Source of the DNA: an uncultured Eubacteriales bacterium
GTDB taxonomy: Bacteria; Bacillota; Clostridia; Oscillospirales; Butyricicoccaceae
Assembly (NCBI GenBank): GCA_905199135.1
Contig: CAJKFC010000049.1
Coordinates: 1 to 14,544 of the forward strand
Direction of reading: 5' to 3'
DNA length: 14,544 nucleotides
Part shown: one piece after another, positions 1 to 6,588 of the stretch
Position numbering within the stretch: position 1 is the stretch's first letter
Layout: each line of letters opens with the position of its first letter
Translations under genes and position numbers: made by a program
Notes under the pieces: generated by a model
What the model was told of the DNA's origin: nothing
Seen by the model: the letters and a program-made list of their open reading frames with translations, nothing else
Databases searched by the model: none

Positions 1-38
1 TCCGACAGATGAAGGTCTCCTATGGTATATAATGCCAT
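1..38 (-). CDS. Metallophosphoesterase, N-terminal fragment (runs off window)
   Basis: Only the first dozen codons are in the window, reading M-A-L-Y-T-I-G-D-L-H-L-S on the minus strand. The GDLH motif right after a short beta strand is the usual opening of calcineurin-like metallophosphoesterases, where the Asp and His bind the first metal ion. The ATG at 38-36 has a GGAG Shine-Dalgarno just upstream, directly after the yraN stop codon (48-50), so it is very likely the last visible gene of the rplS operon. The substrate cannot be told from this fragment. Confidence 0.65.
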   Translation of the reverse strand, partial: MALYTIGDLHLS

Positions 39-47
39 TCGATCTCC

Positions 48-392
48 TTATTGAAATGCGTTTTCTATGTGATTGACCGTCATGTTTTCGGTATATACCT
101 CTATGACATCAAATCTGTAATTAAAGTTTTGGTCGTATTTTTCCATCCATGCGGCGGCGGTCTTTTTTATCTTTTCTATTTTGTGTCTGTCGACATTTTC
201 AGAGGCGGAGGCAAAATTTTTGTCTTTTCTGGTCTTGACCTCCACGAAAACCACCGTCCTGCCCTTTCGCACCACAAGGTCTATCTCCCCGTAGCGTGAG
301 CGAAAAGAGGCGTCAGTCAGCTTGTACCCCTTTTTAACAAGGTATTTCGCCGCGATTTCCTCGCCGAGCTTTCCCGTAAGATAGCTGTTCAC
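48..392 (-). CDS. yraN: YraN/UPF0102 family endonuclease-like protein
   Basis: A small protein of 114 residues belonging to the UPF0102 (YraN) family, which has a restriction-endonuclease-like fold and no firmly established cellular role. The family signature is visible: GKLGEEIAAKYL near the N terminus, then G35-E-I-D38 and V-E51-V-K53-T-R, the PD-(D/E)xK-type residues that would bind metal. A longer reading from an ATG at 443 is possible, but the GTG at 392 is preferred. It overlaps the rnhB stop codon (GTGA), has GGGAG about seven bases upstream, and gives the usual family length. It lies between rnhB and a metallophosphoesterase, an order common in Clostridia. Family assignment is secure; function is unknown. 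Confidence 0.9.
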   Translation of the reverse strand: MNSYLTGKLGEEIAAKYLVKKGYKLTDASFRSRYGEIDLVVRKGRTVVFVEVKTRKDKNFASASENVDRHKIEKIKKTAAAWMEKYDQNFNYRFDVIEVYTENMTVNHIENAFQ

Positions 393-1012
393 CTTTTTTC
401 TCCCAAAAACTTTTTTAAAAATGTGCGCCTGTGTTCTTCGCACATGCCAAGATTTTCAAGGGCTGCATAGTGGGACTTTGTGCCGTAGCCCTTGTGTTTT
501 TCAAAGCCGTAACCCGGATATTTTTCCGAGAGCTCTGTCATATATCTGTCCCTTGCCACCTTGGCGAGAATAGATGCCGCGCCGATGGATGCGCTTTTGG
601 CGTCGCCTTTTACGACTGCCTCGCAGGGCACATCGACTTCGGGACATTTGTTGCCGTCCACTATTACATAGTCGCATTTTACTCCGAGACCTTTCACGGC
701 CTCTCTCATACACTCCATAGTGGCGTTCAATATATTTATCTCGTCTATCCTCTCGGCCGATACAGAGCATATGGCAAAGGCGGCGGCCTTTTCCCTTATC
801 TCGTCGAAAAGAGCCTCCCTCTTTTTCTCAGACAGCTTTTTTGAGTCGTCTATTCCCTTGGGGATATCGTCGGAATTCAGAATGACGGCGGCGGCGAATA
901 CGGGGCCTGCTAAAGGGCCTCTTCCCGCTTCGTCGACACCTGCCACGGCGGCAAATCCCTTTTTAATAAGATTTCTCTCTATTTCAAAAAGGTCTCTGTC
1001 ATCATTCCTCAT
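389..1012 (-). CDS. rnhB: Ribonuclease HII
   Basis: Ribonuclease HII cleaves the RNA strand of RNA-DNA hybrids and removes single ribonucleotides misincorporated in DNA. The 207-residue product has the hallmark DEAGRGPLAGPV motif (D27, E28), a second acidic motif in VIVDGNK, and the C-terminal block SIGAASILAKVARDRYM, which together form the metal-dependent active site. Length is normal for the family. The ATG overlaps the end of rbgA by 11 bases, with GGAG seven bases upstream, and its own stop overlaps the yraN start, so the genes are probably translationally coupled. No missing catalytic residue is seen. Confidence 0.96.
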   Translation of the reverse strand: MRNDDRDLFEIERNLIKKGFAAVAGVDEAGRGPLAGPVFAAAVILNSDDIPKGIDDSKKLSEKKREALFDEIREKAAAFAICSVSAERIDEINILNATMECMREAVKGLGVKCDYVIVDGNKCPEVDVPCEAVVKGDAKSASIGAASILAKVARDRYMTELSEKYPGYGFEKHKGYGTKSHYAALENLGMCEEHRRTFLKKFLGEKR

Positions 1013-1856
1013 AGGGCAGCTCCAATGTTATATTGCCGAGCTTTCCGCTGCGGAACTCGTCCATAAGCACTTTGGCCATTCTCTCGGTGTCATATTCTCT
1101 GCCCGAAAGCAGAAAACCTCTCGCTTTGGCCATTCTCGTCAGGGTATCGTAAGGGATTTCGCCCTCAATTTTCTCTATGCCGTATCTCTTTGTCAGCACA
1201 GAAAAGTCGATGCTGTCCAAAGTCTTTATGAACTCACAGGCCAGCTCCTCAACATCGAGGATTTCGTCTTTGACTGAACCTGTAAAGGCCAACATTTCGC
1301 CTGTTTTCTCGTCGTCAATCCTCGAGGGGAACATACCGGGAGTGTCCATAAGGTCTATGCCTTCGCCCAAAGAGAACCACTGTCTCTGTCTGGTGACGCC
1401 GGGTCTGTCGGCGGCGACCGCCGATTTTTTCTTGAGCACCCTGTTGATAAATGAGGATTTTCCCACATTGGGAACGCCCACCACCATCACTCTTATGGCC
1501 TTACCTGTCATTCCTCTCTCATTGTTGCGCTCGATTTCCTTTGCCATGGCGCTTTTGAGAACGCTTTTAAAGTTCTGCACTCCTGTGCCCTTTTGGCTGT
1601 CGGCCGTCATGACAAAATAGCCCTTTGATTTAAAGTGTTTTTCCCAAAGGTCTGTCTTGTTTTTGTCGGCCTGATCGGCTCTGTTGAGCACTATGAGTCT
1701 CTTTTTATTTTTGGTTATCTGAAAAAGATCGGGGTTTCTGCTGCTTTTCGGTATTCTGGCGTCGACTATTTCGCAGACTATGTCGACATTTTTAAGGTCA
1801 TCCAGCATGACCCTTTTGGTTTTGGCCATATGGCCGGGATACCAGTTTATCTTCAT
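1002..1856 (-). CDS. rbgA: Ribosome biogenesis GTPase YlqF/RbgA
   Basis: A circularly permuted GTPase that in Bacillus subtilis is needed for late assembly of the 50S ribosomal subunit. The permuted motif order is visible: G4 as NRAD (58-61; usually NKxD), then the P-loop GVPNVGKS (127-134), G2 in PGVT (152-155), and G3 DTPG (171-174). The N terminus has the typical INWYPGHMAKTKR stretch. The protein is 284 residues, as expected. Its ATG overlaps the lepB TGA (ATGA). Its place two genes after rplS (L19, a 50S protein) is the common Firmicutes arrangement and ties the operon to ribosome assembly. Confidence 0.96.
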   Translation of the reverse strand: MKINWYPGHMAKTKRVMLDDLKNVDIVCEIVDARIPKSSRNPDLFQITKNKKRLIVLNRADQADKNKTDLWEKHFKSKGYFVMTADSQKGTGVQNFKSVLKSAMAKEIERNNERGMTGKAIRVMVVGVPNVGKSSFINRVLKKKSAVAADRPGVTRQRQWFSLGEGIDLMDTPGMFPSRIDDEKTGEMLAFTGSVKDEILDVEELACEFIKTLDSIDFSVLTKRYGIEKIEGEIPYDTLTRMAKARGFLLSGREYDTERMAKVLMDEFRSGKLGNITLELPYEE

Positions 1857-2395
1857 TTTACCGTTCCTATTCTGTCAAATGGGAAGAACCTGAATACCAC
1901 CCTGCCTATTATGCTCTCGTAGGGCACCATGCCGACGGTAGACTCGCGGCTGTCGGTACTGTGGTTTCTGTTGTCTCCCATGGCGAATATACAGCCCTCG
2001 GGAACTGTGCACGGCATCTGCACATCACCTTTAAATCTTATCCTCTCGGCGATATATGGCTCGTCCAGAGCCTCTCCGTTGACATAGACGATGCCTGTAT
2101 CATAATCTATGTCCACCGTGTCACCCTCTTTTGCGATCACCCTTTTTACGAGGACTTCGTCATAGCGTTTCGCGGAATAGAAGGTCACAACATCCCCTTT
2201 TTGAGGCTCATTATAAAAAAGTTTTGACACGATGAGAAGCTCTCCGTCATATAGCGTAGGCTCCATGGAAATGCCGTCTACCACGGTAGTCCTGAAAAAA
2301 AAGCTGTTTACTATTACAAGAACTATTATGGCAAAGACCAGAGTTTCTACCCAGCTGAAGACTTCTTCTTCGATTTTAATGAATTTTTTGCTCAA
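1853..2395 (-). CDS. lepB: Signal peptidase I
   Basis: A type I signal peptidase, the membrane-anchored Ser/Lys protease that removes signal peptides from exported proteins. The 180-residue length is of the short Gram-positive SipS type. One N-terminal transmembrane helix (about residues 17-34) is followed by the catalytic Ser43 in DGISMEPTL, Lys84 in VLVKRVIA, and the conserved GDNRNHSTDSR box. The start is a TTG at 2395, supported by GAGG upstream; no in-frame ATG would retain the membrane anchor. It is separated from rplS by 64 bases containing a hairpin and overlaps rbgA at its end. Confidence 0.95.
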   Translation of the reverse strand: MSKKFIKIEEEVFSWVETLVFAIIVLVIVNSFFFRTTVVDGISMEPTLYDGELLIVSKLFYNEPQKGDVVTFYSAKRYDEVLVKRVIAKEGDTVDIDYDTGIVYVNGEALDEPYIAERIRFKGDVQMPCTVPEGCIFAMGDNRNHSTDSRESTVGMVPYESIIGRVVFRFFPFDRIGTVK

Positions 2396-2421
2396 GGCGC
2401 TTCACCTCAAAATAAAGATTT

Positions 2422-2445
2422 GGGCGAGCAAAAAACTGCTCGCCC
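2422..2445 (-). terminator. Hairpin between rplS and lepB (attenuator or weak terminator)
   Basis: A 9-bp perfect stem (GGGCGAGCA with TGCTCGCCC) with a 6-base loop lies between the rplS stop and the lepB start. On the transcribed minus strand it is followed by AAATCTTTATTTT rather than a clean U run. It is therefore more likely a partial terminator or mRNA-stabilising hairpin than a full stop. It would let rplS be expressed above lepB-rbgA-rnhB-yraN. Confidence 0.6.
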
Positions 2446-2459
2446 GCTGCATTTGATAC

Positions 2460-2801
2460 TTAAATGTCCTGCTTAACCTTTGCAGCTTTACCCACTCTGT
2501 CGCGGAGGTAATAAAGCTTGGCGCGTCTGACCTTACCGTGTCTCACGATCTCGAATTTCTCGACATTGGGAGAGTGTACGGGGAAAGTTTTCTCGACGCC
2601 TACGCCGTAGGACATACGGCGAACTGTGACTGTCTCGGAGATGCCGCCGTGCTTCTTTGCGATTACAGTGCCCTCAAAGACCTGTATTCTCTCACGGTTA
2701 CCCTCTTTGATTTTGGCGTGTACGCGGACAGTGTCGCCCACCTGTACATTCTGATTCTCAGGCTTGAGCTGAGCATTTGTGAGTTTTGCGATCAAATCCA
2801 T
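2460..2801 (-). CDS. rplS: 50S ribosomal protein L19
   Basis: Ribosomal protein L19, a component of the large subunit near the interface with the 30S subunit. The 113-residue sequence has the conserved N terminus MDLIAKLTNAQL, the VGDTVRVHAKIKEGNRERIQVFEG block and the C-terminal KVRRAKLYYLRDRVGKAAKVK. An upstream in-frame ATG at 2822 exists, but the ATG at 2801 matches the family start and has AAAGGA about nine bases upstream. It is the first gene of the operon, with a sigma-A promoter about 80 bases upstream and a possibly structured leader. Confidence 0.97.
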   Translation of the reverse strand: MDLIAKLTNAQLKPENQNVQVGDTVRVHAKIKEGNRERIQVFEGTVIAKKHGGISETVTVRRMSYGVGVEKTFPVHSPNVEKFEIVRHGKVRRAKLYYLRDRVGKAAKVKQDI

Positions 2802-2872
2802 TTTTATATTTCCTTTCGTCATAGATGTTCATGCCGCCTTTGGCGTACAGAGGACCATCCGTTTTACATTCT
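2802..2872 (-). promoter_or_regulatory. Possible L19 leader in the rplS 5' UTR
   Basis: The rplS transcript should begin near 2872, giving about 70 bases of leader. It can form a small hairpin CGCC-AAA-GGCG enclosed by GATG pairing with CATC, just before the Shine-Dalgarno. Firmicutes rplS leaders are known autoregulatory candidates (the L19 leader RNA family). Membership here is inferred from position and foldability only. Confidence 0.35.
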
Positions 2873-2877
2873 TATAT

Positions 2878-2906
2878 ATTTTAGCACAGCTTTTCTCAAA
2901 AATCAA
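2878..2906 (-). promoter_or_regulatory. Sigma-A promoter of the rplS operon
   Basis: On the minus strand a -35 box TTGATT (2906-2901) and a -10 box TAAAAT (2883-2878) are separated by exactly 17 bases, in an AT-rich intergenic region. It is divergent from the tRNA-Leu promoter about 70 bases away. Confidence 0.75.
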
Positions 2907-2973
2907 TAGGCTTATCAAAAAAATATTGTATTTTTATATTTTTCCGAAAAAATAATTTTTTTGTAAAAAGGTC

Positions 2974-3002
2974 TTGATTTTTCTCTCAAAGTGTGGTAAT
3001 AT
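2974..3002 (+). promoter_or_regulatory. Sigma-A promoter of tRNA-Leu
   Basis: TTGATT (2974-2979) and TAATAT (2997-3002) with a 17-base spacer stand about 28 bases before the tRNA 5' end, the expected position for a stand-alone tRNA transcript. Confidence 0.8.
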
Positions 3003-3029
3003 ATATCTCGTCACTGGGAAACTGAATAT

Positions 3030-3115
3030 GCGGTCGTGGCGGAATGGTATACGCGCTAGCTTGAGGTGCTAGTGGGAGCAGTCCCGTGGGGGTTCAAGTC
3101 CCCCCGACCGCACCA
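3030..3115 (+). tRNA. tRNA-Leu(GAG)
   Basis: A class II tRNA with a 7-bp acceptor stem (GCGGTCG with CGACCGC), an anticodon stem CTAGC/GCTAG enclosing the loop TTGAGGT, and a T arm containing GGTTCAAGTCC. The anticodon is GAG (3063-3065), reading CTC/CTT leucine codons. The long variable arm (TGGGAGCAGTCCCGTG) fits leucine. The CCA end is encoded. It has its own promoter upstream and a strong terminator immediately downstream. Confidence 0.97.
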
Positions 3116-3144
3116 AGACAATCAAAGGTTGATTGTCTTTTTTT
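3116..3144 (+). terminator. Rho-independent terminator after tRNA-Leu
   Basis: A 9-bp perfect stem (AGACAATCA with TGATTGTCT), a 5-base loop and a run of seven T residues directly follow the encoded CCA. This is a strong intrinsic terminator. Confidence 0.93.
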
Positions 3145-3249
3145 ATTGCCGAGAAAAGCATATGTTTTTGTAAAAGATATTCCTATATCGTACATTTCCA
3201 TATGGTGCAGTTTTTCGCGCAGCAATATTATATTGATAAGGAGCGTTTT

Positions 3250-4623
3250 ATGGAAACACTTGACAGCAAGACACAACTGTTTGAAGAAACCCCCATACCG
3301 AAGGCTGTTTTGCAGCTGGCTGTGCCCACCATCTTGAGTTCTCTTGTCATGGTGCTTTACAATCTAGCCGATACATATTTCGTCGGTATGCTCAACAATC
3401 CCGTACAGAACGCTGCCGTCGCTTTGGCCGCACCTGTTCTTTTGGCCTTTAACGCCGTAAACAATCTGTTCGGCGTCGGCAGTTCAAGTATGATGAGCAG
3501 AGCTTTAGGCCGAAAGGATTATGATACGGTATATAAGAGCTCCGCTTTCGGTTTTTACTGTTCTCTGGGCAGTGGAATAATCTTCTCCCTGCTCTGCACC
3601 ATATTCAAAACTCCCCTTTTGTCTATGCTTGGAGCCGACAGCATAACAGCAGAGGCAACTGCCGGCTACATGCTGTGGACGGTCAGTTTCGGCGCCGCAC
3701 CTTCTATTCTCAATGTGGTTATGGCCTATCTTGTCAGAGCCGAGGGCTCGGCTTTGCACGCCAGCATAGGCACCATGAGCGGCTGTCTTTTGAACATAAT
3801 TCTCGACCCCATATTCATACTTCCCTGGGGCTTTGATATGGGAGCCGCAGGAGCGGGACTTGCCACATTCATCTCAAACTGCGTAGCATGTCTCTATTTT
3901 ATGGTATTGCTGTATATCAAAAAAGGACGCACATATGTGTCGGTCTCTCCCAAACATTTCAGTTTCAACAAAAATATTGTCAAGGGTGTGTGCGGCGTCG
4001 GTGTGCCCGCCTCGATACAGAATCTCCTCAATGTCACCGGAATGACCATTCTCAACAACTTCACCTCGGTTTACGGCGCAGACGCCGTAGCCGCCATGGG
4101 TATAACCCAGAAGATAAACATGGTTCCCATGCAGATATCCATGGGTCTTTCACAGGGCATAATGCCCCTCATCAGCTACAACTACGCAAGCCGCAACATA
4201 AAGCGCATGAAGGGCACTCTGACCTTTGCAGCCAAAATATCCCTCACTGTAATAACCCTCGTTTCGGCCATGTATTTCTTCATGCCCAGCACATTTATAA
4301 AGCTGTTCATGAGCAACGAAACAATAGTCGGCTATGGATCTGCCTTCTTAAAGGGCATGTGCCTCGGTCTCCCCTTCCTGTGCACCGACTTTTTGGCGGT
4401 CGGCGTATTCCAGGCAGTGGGTCTCGGACGCAACTCCCTCATATTCGCAATAATGAGAAAAATAGTGCTGGAAATACCTGCGCTGTTTATACTCAACCTT
4501 CTCTTCCCCCTTTACGGCCTCGCCTACGCTCAGTTTACAGCCGAGCTGATACTTGCCACAGCGGCCGTCATAATCCTTATAAGGCTGTTTTCAAAGCTGG
4601 AAAAAAATGCGGCAAATCAATAA
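3250..4623 (+). CDS. MATE family efflux transporter
   Basis: A 457-residue integral membrane protein of the multidrug and toxin extrusion (MATE) family, which exports organic compounds using a cation gradient. The family opening is clear: PIPKAVLQLAVPTILSSLV followed by LYNLADTYFVG, then repeated hydrophobic segments consistent with twelve transmembrane helices in two halves. The second half restarts around VGVPASIQNLLNVTG and GMTILNNF. The ATG at 3250 is chosen over upstream in-frame starts because AAGGAG (3238-3243) precedes it and the product then has the normal length. It is a single-gene unit between the tRNA terminator and a hairpin shared with the convergent fliB-like gene. Substrate is not predictable. 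Confidence 0.93.
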   Translation: METLDSKTQLFEETPIPKAVLQLAVPTILSSLVMVLYNLADTYFVGMLNNPVQNAAVALAAPVLLAFNAVNNLFGVGSSSMMSRALGRKDYDTVYKSSAFGFYCSLGSGIIFSLLCTIFKTPLLSMLGADSITAEATAGYMLWTVSFGAAPSILNVVMAYLVRAEGSALHASIGTMSGCLLNIILDPIFILPWGFDMGAAGAGLATFISNCVACLYFMVLLYIKKGRTYVSVSPKHFSFNKNIVKGVCGVGVPASIQNLLNVTGMTILNNFTSVYGADAVAAMGITQKINMVPMQISMGLSQGIMPLISYNYASRNIKRMKGTLTFAAKISLTVITLVSAMYFFMPSTFIKLFMSNETIVGYGSAFLKGMCLGLPFLCTDFLAVGVFQAVGLGRNSLIFAIMRKIVLEIPALFILNLLFPLYGLAYAQFTAELILATAAVIILIRLFSKLEKNAANQ

Positions 4624-4630
4624 ACAGTAT

Positions 4631-4660
4631 AAAAGGCAGGCTTTCGCCTGTCTTTTATTT
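4631..4660. terminator. Bidirectional terminator between the MATE and FliB-like genes
   Basis: A 10-bp stem (AAAAGGCAGG with CCTGTCTTTT, one G-U pair) and a 6-base loop sit between the two convergent stop codons. T-rich sequence follows on the plus strand and the stem begins with four A residues, so it can end transcription from both sides. It overlaps the stop codon of the minus-strand gene. Confidence 0.8.
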
Positions 4661-5704
4661 TGCTCTGAAAAAAGTCAGAAGTCCTGCCGTGCCCATATCC
4701 TCTTCCCATATGAAGTCATAGAGAAGCTCGAGGTTGTCTTCGGAATACTCGGCTTCCTTTGAATAGAGAACTGCGTTTTCTATTATTTTATCATCGGTTA
4801 ATACGCCTTTTGCAAGGCTCAGGCAATCCATAAGATGTATCACAAGAACGGACAGACAGGCAAAGCCCGTTTTTGAAATCACCTCGCCGTCCTCAAGCCC
4901 CTTGAGAAAATATCTGTAAATAAAATAGGCCAGCGTCTCTCCGTACCGTCTTTGAGACGATTGATTTTTCAGAATTTCTTCAGAAGCTTTTGAAATTTTC
5001 TCTCTTTTCAAAAGTATCTCCGACAAAATATCTCCGAATATCTCACTGTTCTTTTCGAGCCCGATATAAAAGGAAATGACCTTTTTCAAAAGCTCATCAC
5101 GGCTCTTCTTTTTTGCAAACTCTCCGCCGATCGGTGAGAAATCCCACATTTCCCCGTTGTCTGCCGCCCTTTGAAAGCTTTCTGCAAGCCTTATAATAAG
5201 AGAGCACTTTTCAAATATATCTCCCTCTCCCCTTGCGGCAGACACAAGGTACAGCATGGCATTTTCAAATTCCGCCTCCCATTTTCCGAGGTTTTCGTCC
5301 TCGCCTTTTATTTCTATGTCCATGCCGTTTTTAAATATCAGCCTTGCTCCCTCTTCGCAGCACATGGAGACTCCCGAAAGCTTTGTTCCGCAGTACCATT
5401 CGTGAAATCTCGGGTGCTCACGGCATATGTCACACAGGTACTCCTCGCCGAGACGGCATATTATCTCGCACAGGCCGTCCTCTTTGAGAAAAGGACATCT
5501 TTCTCCCTCTGTCAAGCGAAAATACGGCGGCTGTGAGTCGGATATATTCTTTTTCAGCTTTTCGCCCATATCTCCCTGTACGGCCATATATTTTTCAAAG
5601 GTATTCCGGTCTATGTCTATCTCCCAGCCTATACAGCAGCTGTCCTTGCATTTTGACGCCGTGCACCTGAAATCCCCGTAAAAGGACGGAAAAATCTCTC
5701 TCAT
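4655..5704 (-). CDS. FliB-family protein (flagellin lysine-N-methylase-like)
   Basis: A 349-residue protein with the cysteine pattern of the FliB family. The N terminus has FRC14TASKC19KDSC23C24IGWEI, then CPFL...GLCEI, a GEEYLCDICREHPRF block and GVSMCCEEGARLIF. Salmonella FliB methylates lysines of flagellin and has been reported to carry a [4Fe-4S] cluster; the conserved cysteines here could bind such a cluster. The remaining C-terminal half is helical and poorly conserved. The start is well supported by GGAGGAG four bases before the ATG and by a consensus promoter upstream. No flagellin or other flagellar gene is in view, so the real substrate may be another protein. Family assignment is firm; substrate is unknown. 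Confidence 0.82.
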   Translation of the reverse strand: MREIFPSFYGDFRCTASKCKDSCCIGWEIDIDRNTFEKYMAVQGDMGEKLKKNISDSQPPYFRLTEGERCPFLKEDGLCEIICRLGEEYLCDICREHPRFHEWYCGTKLSGVSMCCEEGARLIFKNGMDIEIKGEDENLGKWEAEFENAMLYLVSAARGEGDIFEKCSLIIRLAESFQRAADNGEMWDFSPIGGEFAKKKSRDELLKKVISFYIGLEKNSEIFGDILSEILLKREKISKASEEILKNQSSQRRYGETLAYFIYRYFLKGLEDGEVISKTGFACLSVLVIHLMDCLSLAKGVLTDDKIIENAVLYSKEAEYSEDNLELLYDFIWEEDMGTAGLLTFFRAK

Positions 5705-5734
5705 TTTTCTCCTCCACTTATTTTATACGGGTGT

Positions 5735-5763
5735 ATTATATACGCCTGCCTTGAAAATGTCAA
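5735..5763 (-). promoter_or_regulatory. Perfect-consensus sigma-A promoter of the fliB-like gene
   Basis: TTGACA (5763-5758), a 17-base spacer and TATAAT (5740-5735) on the minus strand match the housekeeping consensus at all twelve positions. The predicted start gives a 5' UTR of only about 25 bases. Such a promoter predicts strong constitutive transcription unless repressed. Confidence 0.85.
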
Positions 5764-5792
5764 TTGCAATCGTGACGATATTATGATATTCT
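5764..5792 (+). promoter_or_regulatory. Possible sigma-A promoter upstream of sigI
   Basis: TTGCAA (5764-5769), 17 bases and TATTCT (5787-5792) on the plus strand could give basal transcription of sigI-rsgI before SigI is active. The -35 box directly abuts the -35 box of the divergent fliB-like promoter. The match is moderate. Confidence 0.4.
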
Positions 5793-5801
5793 TATTATGG
5801 A

Positions 5802-5833
5802 TACCCCGATTATCGGACGGCGTCCTCCGTATA
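5802..5833 (+). promoter_or_regulatory. Putative SigI-dependent promoter of sigI-rsgI
   Basis: TACCCC (5802-5807) and CGTATA (5828-5833), 20 bases apart, precede the sigI start by 23 bases. The ACCCC/CG-type boxes resemble SigI promoters described in Bacillus and Clostridium thermocellum, and the same pair recurs twice before the PepSY gene. This implies autoregulation of sigI. Confidence 0.7.
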
Positions 5834-5856
5834 GTAATGTAAAGGCAGGTGTTTAT

Positions 5857-6588
5857 ATGAATCGTTCTGACGATGTTTCAGAGCTCATTCTGAAGGCCAG
5901 GGAAAATCCCGACGAGGCCGACTTTTTTATAAAAAAATATATGAACTTTATAAAATCCGAAACCTCCAAGTTTACAAAACGCCCTGTGTATGAACATGAG
6001 GGCGACGAACTGAGCATAGCCATGTTTGCCTTTTATGAATCGGCCATGAGCTATTCACCCACCCGAGGAGGCTTTTTTCCCTATGCCGCCTCGGCCATAA
6101 GAAACAGACTCATCGACCATTACAGGCGTGAAAAACGCCATACGGGTCTCATACATTACGATGCCCCCGCAGACGGCGACGACGGAAGAAATATCTCCGA
6201 TACGATATCTTCAAAGGATGATCATTCCGACTATATAGTCTCCCGCGAATCGGCAAGACAGGAGATATCGGAGTTTACCGCAAATCTCTCGGAGTTCGGA
6301 CTTTCCCTTTCCGACATAGCCGATAACTGTCCCAAGCAGAAGAGGACCTTGGAGGTCTGTCAGAACATTTTAAACTATGTAAAATCAAATCCCGAGCTTT
6401 TGGACGAGCTCGTAAAGACAAAAAAGCTCCCGGTGGCAAAGCTGGTTTCGGCAACAAAAGCCGAGCGAAAGACGATAGAACGCCACAGAAAATATATTGT
6501 GGCCGTCCTTTTGGCCTACACCAACGGCTATGAAATAATAAGAGGACATCTCAGCCAGCGCTTTCCGTCGAAAGGAGGAAAAATATGA
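5857..6588 (+). CDS. sigI: RNA polymerase sigma factor SigI
   Basis: A 243-residue alternative sigma factor of the SigI group, which in Firmicutes responds to envelope, heat or polysaccharide signals under control of a membrane anti-sigma factor. The sigma-2-like region includes FFIKKYMNFIKSE, the DELSIAMFAFYESAMSY block and AASAIRNRLIDHYRREKR, diagnostic of the family. The C terminus (LVSATKAERKTIERHRKYIVAVLLAYTNG) matches the SigI-type DNA-binding region. The ATG at 5857 is preferred to an in-frame ATG at 5797, because the latter lies upstream of the predicted SigI promoter and AGGTG precedes the former. It overlaps rsgI by four bases (ATGA), indicating coupled synthesis of sigma and anti-sigma factors. 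Confidence 0.92.
   Translation: MNRSDDVSELILKARENPDEADFFIKKYMNFIKSETSKFTKRPVYEHEGDELSIAMFAFYESAMSYSPTRGGFFPYAASAIRNRLIDHYRREKRHTGLIHYDAPADGDDGRNISDTISSKDDHSDYIVSRESARQEISEFTANLSEFGLSLSDIADNCPKQKRTLEVCQNILNYVKSNPELLDELVKTKKLPVAKLVSATKAERKTIERHRKYIVAVLLAYTNGYEIIRGHLSQRFPSKGGKI

Noticed and set aside
720..1277. 185-codon open frame on the plus strand
   Set aside because: Antisense to rnhB and rbgA, both of which have full motifs; no ribosome site.
3030..3144. tRNA-Leu considered as an integration site for a mobile element
   Set aside because: No integrase, no repeated tRNA 3' end and no phage-like genes follow it in the window.
3888..4721. 277-codon open frame on the plus strand within the MATE gene
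   Set aside because: A frame-shifted reading of the transporter, rich in His/Arg/Ser and without hydrophobic segments or start signals.
5735..5744. CGTATA on the minus strand before the fliB-like gene, considered as a SigI -10 box
   Set aside because: No ACCCC at the right distance; the same bases form a perfect sigma-A promoter instead.
5797..5856. Longer SigI N terminus from an upstream ATG
   Set aside because: It would start before the predicted SigI promoter, lacks a Shine-Dalgarno, and adds 20 residues not expected in the family.
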